A DNA stretch of 16,482 nt. It comes from Bacillota bacterium (GTDB taxonomy: Bacteria; Bacillota_E; RBS10-35; JAJYVN01). The stretch is taken from assembly GCA_021846605.1 (NCBI GenBank), contig JAJZWQ010000058.1:1-16482 (forward strand). The letters are read 5' to 3'. Positions 1 through 7,620 of this stretch are shown here, one piece after another. Within the stretch, counting starts at the first letter, position 1, and every line of letters starts with the position of its first letter. Position numbers and translations under genes: made by a program. The notes under the pieces were generated by a model. It did no database searches, was not told the DNA's origin, and worked only from the letters and a program-made list of their open reading frames with translations.

Positions 1-2
1 AG

Positions 3-365
3 ATCGTTGCCCTGGCGGCGCGGCGCCTGGTCATCGTGGTGGACGAGAGCAAGCTTGTGTCCCGTCTGGGGGAGCATGCCCTCGTGCCGGTGGAGGTCGT
101 GCCCTTCGGTTGGCGACGGACGGCCGGGGAGCTTGCCGCCCTGGGCGCGGAACCGCACCTGCGCGCGGGTGCCGACGGTCCGGTGCACACTGATGGCGGC
201 CACTATATCCTGGATTGCCGGTTTCCCCCGGGGGAGGAACTGGCGCCGTTGGCCTCCGCGATCAAGGGCCTGACCGGGGTCGTCGAACACGGGCTCTTCT
301 GCGGACTGCAACCAACGGTGGTCGTCGGGGCGGCCGACGGCAGTTGCCGCGTCTGGACCGGATAG
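3..365 (+). CDS. rpiA: Ribose-5-phosphate isomerase A, C-terminal part (5' truncated by window)
   Basis: RpiA interconverts ribose-5-phosphate and ribulose-5-phosphate in the cytoplasm (non-oxidative pentose phosphate pathway). The open frame runs in from the window edge and ends at TAG 363-365, giving about 120 C-terminal residues. Recognisable RpiA blocks in order are VDESKLVSRLG (the family's D-x-SK-x-V segment), PVEVVPFGW, then TDGGHYILDCRF (family form TDNGNxILD) and GVVEHGLFCG near the end, followed by a VVVG strand. The catalytic N-terminal half lies outside the window, so completeness cannot be judged. An internal ATG at 36 is not the true start because the conserved strand LVIVVDESK begins upstream. 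metF follows 21 bp downstream, probably co-transcribed. I am confident of the family from the block order. Confidence 0.9.
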   Translation: MVALAARRLVIVVDESKLVSRLGEHALVPVEVVPFGWRRTAGELAALGAEPHLRAGADGPVHTDGGHYILDCRFPPGEELAPLASAIKGLTGVVEHGLFCGLQPTVVVGAADGSCRVWTG

Positions 366-386
366 CGCGAGGGAGGGCATCGCGAG

Positions 387-1280
387 ATGGTGGAGCCGGG
401 GCGTCGGGGCGCATTGGTCGAGCGCTTGCGGGGGCAGGGGTGTCTCCTGACAGCCGAGATCGACCCACCCCGGGCGCCGGATCTGGAGGGCCTTTTGCAG
501 CGCGCTCGCCGCTTTGCGCCCCACGTGGACGCGGTCAACGTCACCGACGGGTCGCTCGCGCGCGTCCGCATGGCGGGGCTGTTTGCCGCCGCCGCCCTGC
601 GGGAGCGCCTCGACCTGGAGGTGGTGGCCCATCTCACCGTACGTGACCGCAACCGCATCGCCATGCAGGCCGACCTATTGGGCGCCGCCGCCTTCGGGCT
701 GCGCGCCGTGCTCGCGCTCTCAGGCGACCCGCCCGGCAAGGGCGACGAGCCCGACGCCCGGGCAGCGGGCGACTTTGACACCGAGGGCCTGATCGCGCTG
801 GTCGGCGCCCTCAACGCCGGACACACCGCCAGCGGGCGCGACTTGGAGGGTGGGACCGGCCTCTTGGTGGGCTGCGCCGCCAACCCCGGCGCCCCCGACC
901 TGGAGCGGGAGCTGGACAAGCTGGCGCGGCGCGTCCATGCCGGTGCCCAGTTCTGCCAGACCCAGCCGGTGTTCGATGTCGAGCGCGCGCTGCGCTTTGA
1001 GGAGCGCCGACGCGCCCTGGGGATTCCGGTGCTTTATGGCCTTTTGCCGCTCAAGGACGCCGAGCGGGCCCGCTATTTCTCCGGCATCCCGGGCATGGAG
1101 GTGCCCGAGGTCCTGGTGCGGCGCCTGGAGGGCGGCGAACAGGACACAGGCCTGGCCATCCTGCGCGAGACCGCCCAGGCGCTCGCCCCCCATGTCGCGG
1201 GGGTGCACCTCTTCCCGATGGGGAGCGCCCGCACCGTGGAGATGGTGGCTCAGGCGATCGCTCCGTGGCGCCAGCCGTGA
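387..1280 (+). CDS. metF: Methylenetetrahydrofolate reductase family protein
   Basis: This is a FAD-dependent (beta/alpha)8 enzyme of the MTHFR family, which reduces 5,10-methylene-THF to 5-methyl-THF for methionine synthesis or C1 metabolism. The protein has 297 aa, the usual size of bacterial MetF. Supporting residues are Glu24 in TAEIDPPR (the family's catalytic Glu), the segment SGDPP at 112-116 (equivalent to LRGDxP, flavin-interacting Asp) and QFCQTQPVFD at 188-197 (the folate-side Q/F block, in the QTQPVFD form I associate with Gram-positive and acetogen-type MetF). The ATG at 387 follows GGGAGGG (371-377) at 9 nt, so the start is well supported. It sits 21 bp after rpiA and overlaps the aquaporin gene. 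No MetV-like zinc partner is visible here. The electron donor cannot be inferred from sequence. Confidence 0.9.
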   Translation: MVEPGRRGALVERLRGQGCLLTAEIDPPRAPDLEGLLQRARRFAPHVDAVNVTDGSLARVRMAGLFAAAALRERLDLEVVAHLTVRDRNRIAMQADLLGAAAFGLRAVLALSGDPPGKGDEPDARAAGDFDTEGLIALVGALNAGHTASGRDLEGGTGLLVGCAANPGAPDLERELDKLARRVHAGAQFCQTQPVFDVERALRFEERRRALGIPVLYGLLPLKDAERARYFSGIPGMEVPEVLVRRLEGGEQDTGLAILRETAQALAPHVAGVHLFPMGSARTVEMVAQAIAPWRQP

Positions 1281-2098
1281 GCGCCGCCAGCGCGCCGGCC
1301 GCCGCTTGGCGCCCGCACTGGTCGGCGTATGGCGCCGAATTGGCCGGCACCGCCCTTCTGGTGTTCGCCGGTCTGAGCGTTGTCATCTTCAACTTCGGTC
1401 CCGGTTCGCCGGTCGCCCACCTGGTGCCGGACGGCTTTGCGCGGCGCCTTCTGACCGGGCTGCTGTTCGGTGGCGTGGGAGCATTGGTGGCCCTGAGCCC
1501 GTTGGGCAAGATCTCCGGGGCCCACCTGGATCCGGTGCTCTCCTTCGCCTTCTGGCTGGCGGGGAGCCTTGGCGCGGCCGATGCGGCCTGTTACGCGTTG
1601 GCCCAATGCGTCGGGGCAATCGCCGGGGCCGCAGCGCTGGTGCCGCTCTGGGGAGGGGTTGGCCGTGCGGTGTCGTTTGGCATGAGCCTACCCACCGGCG
1701 GCTGGGCACTGGCGCTGGCCGGTGAGGTGTTGGCCACCCTCTGCCTGGTCGGGGGCATCCTGTATTTCGTGGGACACCCGCGCCTGCGCGCATTCACGCC
1801 GGCCCTGATCCCGCCCCTCGTCGCCGTACTGGTGGCCCTGGAAGCGCCCTGGAGCGGGACATCGATGAACCCGGCGCGTTCCCTGGGCCCGGCGCTGGTC
1901 GCCCACGCGCTGCCCGTCATGTGGATCTACATGCTCGGGCCGGCCGTCGGCGCCGCCATCGCCGCGCTCCTTACGACCCGCCTGGATCGCGTCCACGTGG
2001 CCAAGGTCGCGCATCATGGCCACGATCCGCATGGACGCTTCCACGGACCGGCCGCATCGGCCCCGGTCGCGCTCTTGAAGCGTCCCACCGGCGCCTGA
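1277..2098 (+). CDS. Aquaporin/MIP-family channel with an altered first NPA box
   Basis: This is a major intrinsic protein channel of the inner membrane, conducting water and/or small neutral solutes. I chose GTG 1277 because it forms a GTGA overlap with the metF stop; an in-frame GTG at 1265 would add four residues. The 273-aa product shows the MIP pattern: AELAGTALLVFAG in helix 1, GAHLDPVLSFAFW (residues 81-93) at the first half-helix, and GTSMNPARSLGPALV (194-208) at the second. The second box is canonical NPA followed by the selectivity-filter Arg (R201), but the first reads D85-P-V87 instead of NPA. The C-terminal tail after the last helix is His-rich (H240, H246, H247, H249, H252, H256). 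The MIP family call is firm. The substrate (water, glycerol, CO2, acids) is not determinable. Confidence 0.88.
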   Translation: MSAASAPAAAWRPHWSAYGAELAGTALLVFAGLSVVIFNFGPGSPVAHLVPDGFARRLLTGLLFGGVGALVALSPLGKISGAHLDPVLSFAFWLAGSLGAADAACYALAQCVGAIAGAAALVPLWGGVGRAVSFGMSLPTGGWALALAGEVLATLCLVGGILYFVGHPRLRAFTPALIPPLVAVLVALEAPWSGTSMNPARSLGPALVAHALPVMWIYMLGPAVGAAIAALLTTRLDRVHVAKVAHHGHDPHGRFHGPAASAPVALLKRPTGA

Positions 2099-2106
2099 AG
2101 CGGCCG

Positions 2107-2127
2107 CCCACTCCGTGCGCAAGTGGG
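2107..2127 (+). terminator. Possible weak hairpin after the aquaporin gene
   Basis: CCCACT (2107-2112) and AGTGGG (2122-2127) form a perfect 6-bp stem with a 9-nt loop, starting 9 bp after the aquaporin stop. No T-run follows, so it is not a classical intrinsic terminator. It may still attenuate transcription or protect the 3' end. Confidence 0.25.
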
Positions 2128-2167
2128 GACCGTGTGTCGGGGACGGGCGGGAAGGAATCACCTCGGG

Positions 2168-2173
2168 TAGACT
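2168..2173 (+). promoter_or_regulatory. Candidate -10 element (TAGACT) upstream of the DUF5693-csaB block
   Basis: TAGACT matches the TAnnnT pattern of a sigma-A -10 box in an otherwise GC-rich 177-bp gap, about 100 bp before the DUF5693 start. No convincing -35 box is seen at 16-18 bp upstream. It would give the envelope block its own promoter. The call is speculative. Confidence 0.2.
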
Positions 2174-2275
2174 GAATGCACACGGTCATTTGCGGCCTTC
2201 CCGACACAGGAGGGGCCGTGCCGGGTTCCCGCGCGCGTCCGGATCGTGGCTGGAAGCCTGTTTGGAGGTGCCGGT

Positions 2276-4291
2276 GTGCGCTGGTATCGGACGGTATTGA
2301 TCCTGCTCATCGCCCTGGGGATCGTTGCCGGTCTACCGGACCTCGTCGGGCGGATCCGGCTGGAACGGGCCGACCACCGCGTCGAGTTGGTCGCCGACGA
2401 GCAGAGCTTCCTCGCACTGGCGCAGGCGACGAACACGCCGTTCGTATCCTTCCTCCAACAACTGAAGGCGGCTGGGGTCCGGGGGCTGGGGGTCTCCGAG
2501 GCCACGCTGTCCTCGTTGGATGCTTCCGGAGACCTCACCGTCGTGCCCGGCATCAACTGGATCGACTCCCTGCGGCAGGCCGGGCAGCCGGAGCCCGTTC
2601 CGATCCAGCCGACCGCCACCTACGTCCTCTTTCCCGCCGGCTCCACCCTGCCCGCCTTCGTCACCAACGGCCTGTCGGCCCTGGTCAGCGGCGTGCAGCA
2701 GACGACCGTCGGCGGTCGCACGATTATGTCGGTGCCGCTGCCCCTGGGCACGGTGCTGGACCTGCCCTTGGGCTTTCCGCCCGGCTCGTTCCAGCTTGCG
2801 CGTGAGGTCGGGATGGATGTCGTACCCCGGCCCGCGGCCGCTCCCGTGCCCTACCTCTCGAGTGGGGTCGTCTCCCAACTGGTGACGCAGATGGCGCGCG
2901 CCGGCACGGTGCACACGGTGCTCTTCGCCGGTGCGTCCGAATGGGAGCTGCCCGGCGGGCGCGGCAGCCTGGGGGCCTGGGCCTCCGCATTCCAGCAGCA
3001 GGGCTGGAACCTCGGCCTGCTGGAGACCGCCTCGCAATTGAGCAATGTCGACCAGCCGGGCACCAAGACGCTGTCCGGGCTGCTCAACGAGAATGCCGTG
3101 CGGGTGTACAGCGTTCCGACCTGGATGCTCGCGCAGTACAGCTTTGACCGGACGGTCACGGCGATCGTCGGCAGCGTGCAGGGCCGCAACCTGCGCTTGG
3201 TGTACCTGCACCCCTACACCACCGGCGCAAACGACGTCCAATACACGGTCAAGCTGTATCAGGCGGTGGCGACCACACTGCAGGCGCACCACTACGAGTT
3301 GGCGCCGCCCCACGCCATCGGGACCCTGACCGTGCCCACATACCAGCGGGTGCTGCAGGCTTTGGGCGCCGTGGCCGCCGGTCTCCTGCTGCTGGGGCTG
3401 CTCTGGCCCCCGCTCTGGCGCTGGGGCGTCTGGCCCCTGGTCGTCCTGGGGGGCCTGGGCCTCCTCATGGCGCTGGGCTCGCACACCCTCTCGCGTGAGG
3501 TGACGGCGCTCGGCGCCGCCGTGGCCATGGCGGGCCTTGCGGTCTATTTCATCGCCGACATCTGGAATCGATGGTCCAGCGGCGAGCCGGTGTCCCTGCC
3601 GGTGGTCTGGGGGCGGGCGGTGGTCGTGGCGGTGGTGGCGGCCCTGATCACCTTCGCCGGGGCCCTCATCGTCGGCACCGTGCTGGGGGATACCCTGCAC
3701 CTCATCGAGTGGCAGTACTTCCGCGGCGTCAAGATCACCTACCTCGGCGTGCCGCTCATTGGGGTTCTGGCCTTCGCCTCGGCCGTGGGCCTGGGGCGGC
3801 GGCGCGAACGTCCCGAGGGCATGTTGGCCGAACTGGGCTGGCTGCGGGGGCAGCCGGTCACCTACGGCCATGTCGCCGTCATGATCCTCCTGGCGGGGAT
3901 CTTCGGGTACTACCTCCTGCGCAGCGGCAACGTGAGTTCCGCGGCGGTGCTGCCGCTGGAGATGAAGATGCGGCTGTGGCTGGAGCGACACCTGTTGGCG
4001 CGGCCGCGCGAAAAGGATTTCTTGGTGGGCTACCCGTCCATCTTCCTGGCCGTGTATTGCGCGGTGCGCCGCTGGCGTTGGCCCTTCTTCCTCTTCGTGC
4101 TCGGGGCCGCGGTGGGGCAGGTGTCGATTGTCGACGCCTTCGAGCACATCCGCACACCGTTCCTCTATTCGATGGCGCGAGAGGGGCTGGGGCTGGCGGC
4201 GGGCGCGCTCACTGGCACCCTGGCCCTGGTGGTCGTCTGGGCAGTGGTGCGCCTCTGGGAGACCCGGCGGCGACAACCCGCGGCCGGGTAG
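2276..4291 (+). CDS. DUF5693 family polytopic membrane protein
   Basis: The protein has 671 aa from GTG 2276, which I chose because GGAGGTG (2264-2270) lies at ideal spacing; an upstream in-frame GTG at 2246 lacks such a site. An N-terminal membrane helix (about residues 6-22, VLILLIALGIVAGL) is followed by an extracytoplasmic domain of about 330 residues. This contains the pattern VRGLGVSEATLSSLDASGDL that I associate with DUF5693. Roughly nine more hydrophobic helices fill residues 350-665. A conserved-looking RPREKDFLVGYPS loop (about residues 575-587) resembles the family's R-x-RTKEFLIGHP segment. The function is unknown. DUF5693 genes commonly sit directly upstream of csaB in Bacillota, as here (27-bp gap), which suggests a role in wall-polymer pyruvylation or export. 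The family call rests on memory of motifs and context. Confidence 0.8.
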   Translation: MRWYRTVLILLIALGIVAGLPDLVGRIRLERADHRVELVADEQSFLALAQATNTPFVSFLQQLKAAGVRGLGVSEATLSSLDASGDLTVVPGINWIDSLRQAGQPEPVPIQPTATYVLFPAGSTLPAFVTNGLSALVSGVQQTTVGGRTIMSVPLPLGTVLDLPLGFPPGSFQLAREVGMDVVPRPAAAPVPYLSSGVVSQLVTQMARAGTVHTVLFAGASEWELPGGRGSLGAWASAFQQQGWNLGLLETASQLSNVDQPGTKTLSGLLNENAVRVYSVPTWMLAQYSFDRTVTAIVGSVQGRNLRLVYLHPYTTGANDVQYTVKLYQAVATTLQAHHYELAPPHAIGTLTVPTYQRVLQALGAVAAGLLLLGLLWPPLWRWGVWPLVVLGGLGLLMALGSHTLSREVTALGAAVAMAGLAVYFIADIWNRWSSGEPVSLPVVWGRAVVVAVVAALITFAGALIVGTVLGDTLHLIEWQYFRGVKITYLGVPLIGVLAFASAVGLGRRRERPEGMLAELGWLRGQPVTYGHVAVMILLAGIFGYYLLRSGNVSSAAVLPLEMKMRLWLERHLLARPREKDFLVGYPSIFLAVYCAVRRWRWPFFLFVLGAAVGQVSIVDAFEHIRTPFLYSMAREGLGLAAGALTGTLALVVVWAVVRLWETRRRQPAAG

Positions 4292-4304
4292 CCTAAGCCG
4301 AGAC

Positions 4305-4310
4305 AGGAGG
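4305..4310 (+). promoter_or_regulatory. Strong Shine-Dalgarno deciding the csaB start
   Basis: AGGAGG lies 8 nt before CTG 4319, but 17 nt before the first in-frame GTG (4328). The spacing favours initiation at CTG. Confidence 0.6.
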
Positions 4311-4318
4311 GCGCGCCG

Positions 4319-5422
4319 CTGGCCGCAGTGGTGGTCTCTGGGTATTACGGCTTCGGCAACGCCGGGGACGAGCTGATCCTCGGCGTTCTCTGCCAGGCCT
4401 TGGCGGGTCATCGGGTCACGGTGCTGTCCGCCGACCCCGCGCGGACGATACGCGACTTCGGCGTCGCCGCCGTGCGCCGCTTCGATATGGCCGGCATCTG
4501 GCGGGTCCTGGCGCGCGCGGACCTGCTGGTGTCCGGCGGCGGGGGGCTCCTGCAGGACGCCACCGGGCCTGCCAGCGTGCCCTACTACTTGGGCGTGATC
4601 GGCATGGCACGCGCCCGCGGCTGCCGGGTAATGATTTATGCCCAGGGGATCGGCCCCATCCACAAGGCTTGGGCGCGCGCCGGCCTAGCGCTCCTGCGTG
4701 GCGTGTCCGCGGCGACCGTGCGTGACCCCGAGTCGCGCGAGATGCTGCAGCGCGCCGGCGTCCGCGGTGTGGAGGTCACCGCCGATGCGGCGCTCTGCCT
4801 ACCGCAGCCGGCGCCGGCGGGCATGCCGCCCGAGTTGCGTGCCCTGGGGATCGAGGCGGGAACGCCCCTGCTAGCCCTGGCGCCGCGGCCCTATGGCGCC
4901 CCGGGCTTCTCCACCCGCCTGGCCGCGGCCATCAGCCAGAGTGTGGCCCGCACCGGCGCCCGGGTGCTGTTGGTGCCGATGCAGCGCCAGGAGGACACCG
5001 GCGCCTGTCTGGAGCTGCACGCGCACCTGGGCAAATCGGCGATGCTGTTGCCGGCGGAGGTCCCACCCCAGCGCTATCCGGCCGTGTTCGCCGCCTGCGC
5101 CGCCGTCCTGGGGATGCGGTTGCACGCCCTGATCCTGGCGGCGCTCGGGCGGGTGCCCGCCGTGGGGCTCAGTTACGACCCTAAGATCAGCGCGTTTGCT
5201 CAGGGCCTTGCCCCCGACATCGCCGACCTCCACCTGGATAGCCCTGCGGACACCATCGCCGCAGCTGTGGTGGAGCGCCTCCGGCCCGATCCCGAACGGT
5301 CCGCGCGGCTGGACCGGCAGGTGGGCGACTTACAGCGGCTGGCCGGCCGCAACAACGCGATCCTCAGAGACTTGCTGGGGGCCAGGCCCCAGCCGCGGCA
5401 GGCCCGCCGTCCGTCTGACTGA
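4319..5422 (+). CDS. csaB: Polysaccharide pyruvyl transferase CsaB
   Basis: CsaB transfers a pyruvyl group from PEP onto secondary cell-wall polysaccharide, creating the pyruvate ketal that SLH domains of surface proteins bind. The N-terminal block SGYYGFGNAGDELIL (residues 7-21 from CTG 4319) and VSGGGGLLQD (about 71-80) are hallmarks of the family, followed by YAQGIGP and a C-terminal GMRLHALILAA block. The product has 367 aa, normal for CsaB. I chose CTG 4319 because AGGAGG lies 8 nt upstream and it restores MAAVVVSGYYG, matching the usual four to five residues before SGYYG. GTG 4328 or 4331 are the conventional alternatives. It lies downstream of DUF5693 and upstream of an SLH-like protein, a coherent envelope block. 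Confidence 0.92.
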   Translation: MAAVVVSGYYGFGNAGDELILGVLCQALAGHRVTVLSADPARTIRDFGVAAVRRFDMAGIWRVLARADLLVSGGGGLLQDATGPASVPYYLGVIGMARARGCRVMIYAQGIGPIHKAWARAGLALLRGVSAATVRDPESREMLQRAGVRGVEVTADAALCLPQPAPAGMPPELRALGIEAGTPLLALAPRPYGAPGFSTRLAAAISQSVARTGARVLLVPMQRQEDTGACLELHAHLGKSAMLLPAEVPPQRYPAVFAACAAVLGMRLHALILAALGRVPAVGLSYDPKISAFAQGLAPDIADLHLDSPADTIAAAVVERLRPDPERSARLDRQVGDLQRLAGRNNAILRDLLGARPQPRQARRPSD

Positions 5423-5496
5423 CCCCCCGGGTTCCAGCGGCCGCCGCCATCCCACAAGAAGGAACCGCAGGATCGGAACGGAAACGCGGGTCCGGG

Positions 5497-6849
5497 GTGA
5501 GTTCGGTAACGATCTATGATTTGCGCGGGGTGCTGCGCTGGGCGCGCCGTCGGCTGGCGCGGTATGCCCCGCGCCCCTCGCGTGTCCGCCGCATCGACCG
5601 CGTCTGCCTCCCGGGGCGGCGCGTGGTGGCGATCACCTTCGACGACGGCCCGACCGCCGGACTCACGGATTCCCTCCTGGAGATCCTGGCGCGCCATGGC
5701 GCGCACGGCACGTTCGACGTCATCGGTTCGACGGCGGCCAACTATCCGGACCGGCCCGGGCAGCCGGGCACCGCCTTCTGGAGCGGGCGTCGGTCGGACC
5801 ACTACGCGGCGTTCGGCCGGGACGCGGAGGCGGGCGTTCAGGCGCAACCGGAACTCGCCCGCAGGTTGGCGGCAGAGGGGCACGAGCTCTCCAACCACTC
5901 GTTCCGCCACCTGGCCTTCGGGCGAGAGCGGCTGGTGTACCGGGGACGGGACGCGTTCGGCTCCGCCCGGTCGGCGCTGGCGGACCAACGGCGCCTGCAC
6001 GCGCTGTGCTCGGAACTGACGGGGCAGCGGCTCAGGTGGGGCCGCCCCCCGCACTACATCAACCCCACGCTCGACGGGTACACCGCATTCGACATCTATG
6101 AGGCCATGGGGTACCAGTACCTGGGGGCCAGCTTCGACCTTGGCGGCTGGCAGCCGACGCGCGGCGGCTTCGCCCGCGCCGTCGACGAGGCGGTGGCGCC
6201 CTTGCGCCAGGCGCTGGCGGCCGATGCGGATAGCCTGTGCGGCCAGATCCTCTTTGCCAAGGACGGCTTCAACATGTCCCTGGACGCCATCGCCCCGGCC
6301 GCGCTCCCCTTGCAACTGGAATTGCTCACCCGCCATGGCTACCAGGTGGTGACAGTCTCCCGCCTGGTGGCGATGAGCCCGTTCGCCGACGTGGCGGCGG
6401 AGGAGGCGGAGGTCGGCTGGGCCCAATCCCTCATGGTCTGTGGCGTACCGGTGGCACGCAGCGACAATCGCCTGGCGCCCGGCGCCCGCTTCACCTGGGG
6501 CGATCTGGTCGCATGGTTGGCGGGCCCGGTCCTGCCGGCGGCGCTGGAGGCGCAAGCGGGCGGCCAGGGCCGGGCCGACCTATATGGCCGGTCAGTGGCG
6601 GCTTGCCGCGAGCGCGGCTGGCTGGACCCGGCCGGGCGCTTCGCCCCGGAGCGGCCGGTTCTCCGGCCGGAACTCGACCAGGTGCTGGCGCGCTGGGACT
6701 GGACGCCGGTCGGGCAGCGCACGCGGCGGCGCGTGGCGGATCCGGTCTACCCGGGCGATGCCGTCACGCGCCGCCTGGCCCTGCACCAGTTCGTCCAGGC
6801 CTTGGGGGACCGGGGTGGGCCGGCCGTGCCCCTAGCCCTCCTCGACTGA
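5497..6849 (+). CDS. Polysaccharide deacetylase (NodB-fold) with C-terminal SLH-like region
   Basis: Residues 43-290 form a carbohydrate-esterase-4 (NodB) domain: TFDDGP at 47-52 (catalytic and metal Asp), NHSFRH at 133-138 (the H-S-xx-H metal motif) and RPPHY at 183-187. The last NodB motif, normally LHDG, reads AKDG (254-257), so its His is missing. Residues 295-436 resemble degenerate SLH repeats: PFADV...WAQSLMVCGVP...FTWGDLVAWLA, then SVAACRERGWLDPAGRFAPERPVLRPELDQVLARW, then VYPGDAVTRRLALHQFVQAL. No signal peptide or membrane helix is evident at the N-terminus, which is odd for a wall protein; GTG 5497 has only a weak ribosome site, so the start is uncertain. It follows csaB by 74 bp, fitting SLH binding to pyruvylated polymer. 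It could be an active deacetylase or a non-enzymatic wall-binding protein. Confidence 0.85.
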   Translation: MSSVTIYDLRGVLRWARRRLARYAPRPSRVRRIDRVCLPGRRVVAITFDDGPTAGLTDSLLEILARHGAHGTFDVIGSTAANYPDRPGQPGTAFWSGRRSDHYAAFGRDAEAGVQAQPELARRLAAEGHELSNHSFRHLAFGRERLVYRGRDAFGSARSALADQRRLHALCSELTGQRLRWGRPPHYINPTLDGYTAFDIYEAMGYQYLGASFDLGGWQPTRGGFARAVDEAVAPLRQALAADADSLCGQILFAKDGFNMSLDAIAPAALPLQLELLTRHGYQVVTVSRLVAMSPFADVAAEEAEVGWAQSLMVCGVPVARSDNRLAPGARFTWGDLVAWLAGPVLPAALEAQAGGQGRADLYGRSVAACRERGWLDPAGRFAPERPVLRPELDQVLARWDWTPVGQRTRRRVADPVYPGDAVTRRLALHQFVQALGDRGGPAVPLALLD

Positions 6850-7620
6850 CCATTCCACGCGCTCCCGCAACCGCCCCAGGCGTGCGGCCGTCCTGGCACC
6901 GTGCCATGCCAGGCGCGCGGCTGCCTGGGGCAGGCGGGGCCAGGCGCCCGAGCGCCACGTCTTGACCGCCTGGCTGCCCGCCTCCACCAGGGGCGCGGTC
7001 CCGCGGCCCACGATCCGCAGCGTGCCCCACCCCAGCGCCTGGCGCAGATCGCCGTCGCCGGCCACGGCGCAGCGCGCGTGCCCCACCTCGCCCGGGAAGT
7101 GGGCGTCGGAGCCGGCCGTCGCGATCAGGCGCGAGTCCGGATGCTGTTGGCGCCAGGACCGCCAGGTCTCGAGGGCGCGCAGGTTGGCGCGGGCAAATCG
7201 GCTGAACTCCGCCCGCGCGTTGTACACCTCCAGCCCGTCCATGCCCGCCAGCACGTCTGGGGCCAGCGGCCGGAACGTCTTGGTCGGGTGGGCCAGGATG
7301 GCCAACCCTCCCTGGGCGTGCACCGCCGCGACGACCTCCCGCCACGGCCAGCGTGGTGCGGAGCCCAGGCGGATCTCGCTGGTGAGGAACAACCCCAGCA
7401 CGTGTCCGACATCGGTCGCGTACTCCGCCCCGACGATGATCTCCGGGTCATCCGCGCCGCGGAGTTCGGCGGTGCGGAGCCCCCCGGCGATCGTGCCGTG
7501 GTCGGTGACCGCCAGCGCATCCAGGTGCGCGGTGCGGGCCCGCCGCAGGAGTTCCCGCGGGTGGGAGATGCCGTCCAGGGAGGCATGCGTGTGGCAGTGC
7601 AGGTCAAGCCAGCGGATCAT
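6832..7620 (-). CDS. PHP-domain metal-dependent phosphoesterase
   Basis: The protein has 262 aa and starts at ATG 7620. All PHP metal motifs are present: DLHCHTHAS (D6, H8, H10), TDHGT (D40, H41), Glu66 in VGAEY, H73, AHPTK (H111), LEVYN (E131) and AGSDAH (D172, H174). The domain fills residues 1-205 and a basic tail of about 55 residues follows. PHP proteins of this YciV/RNase AM-like size hydrolyse phosphoesters (nucleoside 3',5'-bisphosphate, short RNA or sugar phosphates); the substrate here is not determinable. The start codon overlaps the stop of the upstream ATP-grasp gene (ATGA), implying one operon and translational coupling. Its TAG stop (6832-6834) lies inside the end of the convergent deacetylase gene, an 18-bp overlap. 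Confidence 0.88.
   Translation of the reverse strand: MIRWLDLHCHTHASLDGISHPRELLRRARTAHLDALAVTDHGTIAGGLRTAELRGADDPEIIVGAEYATDVGHVLGLFLTSEIRLGSAPRWPWREVVAAVHAQGGLAILAHPTKTFRPLAPDVLAGMDGLEVYNARAEFSRFARANLRALETWRSWRQQHPDSRLIATAGSDAHFPGEVGHARCAVAGDGDLRQALGWGTLRIVGRGTAPLVEAGSQAVKTWRSGAWPRLPQAAARLAWHGARTAARLGRLRERVEWSVEEG

Noticed and set aside
2176..2805. 209-codon frame overlapping the start of DUF5693, with an AGGAGG (2208-2213) upstream of GTG 2218
   Set aside because: The translation is Arg/Gly/Pro-rich without a domain and runs in a shadow frame. The spacing to GTG 2218 is only 4 nt.
2333..4663. 776-codon open frame on the minus strand
   Set aside because: It is antisense to DUF5693 and csaB, has a repetitive His/Arg/Gln/Gly-rich composition typical of GC-rich shadow frames, and has no domain.
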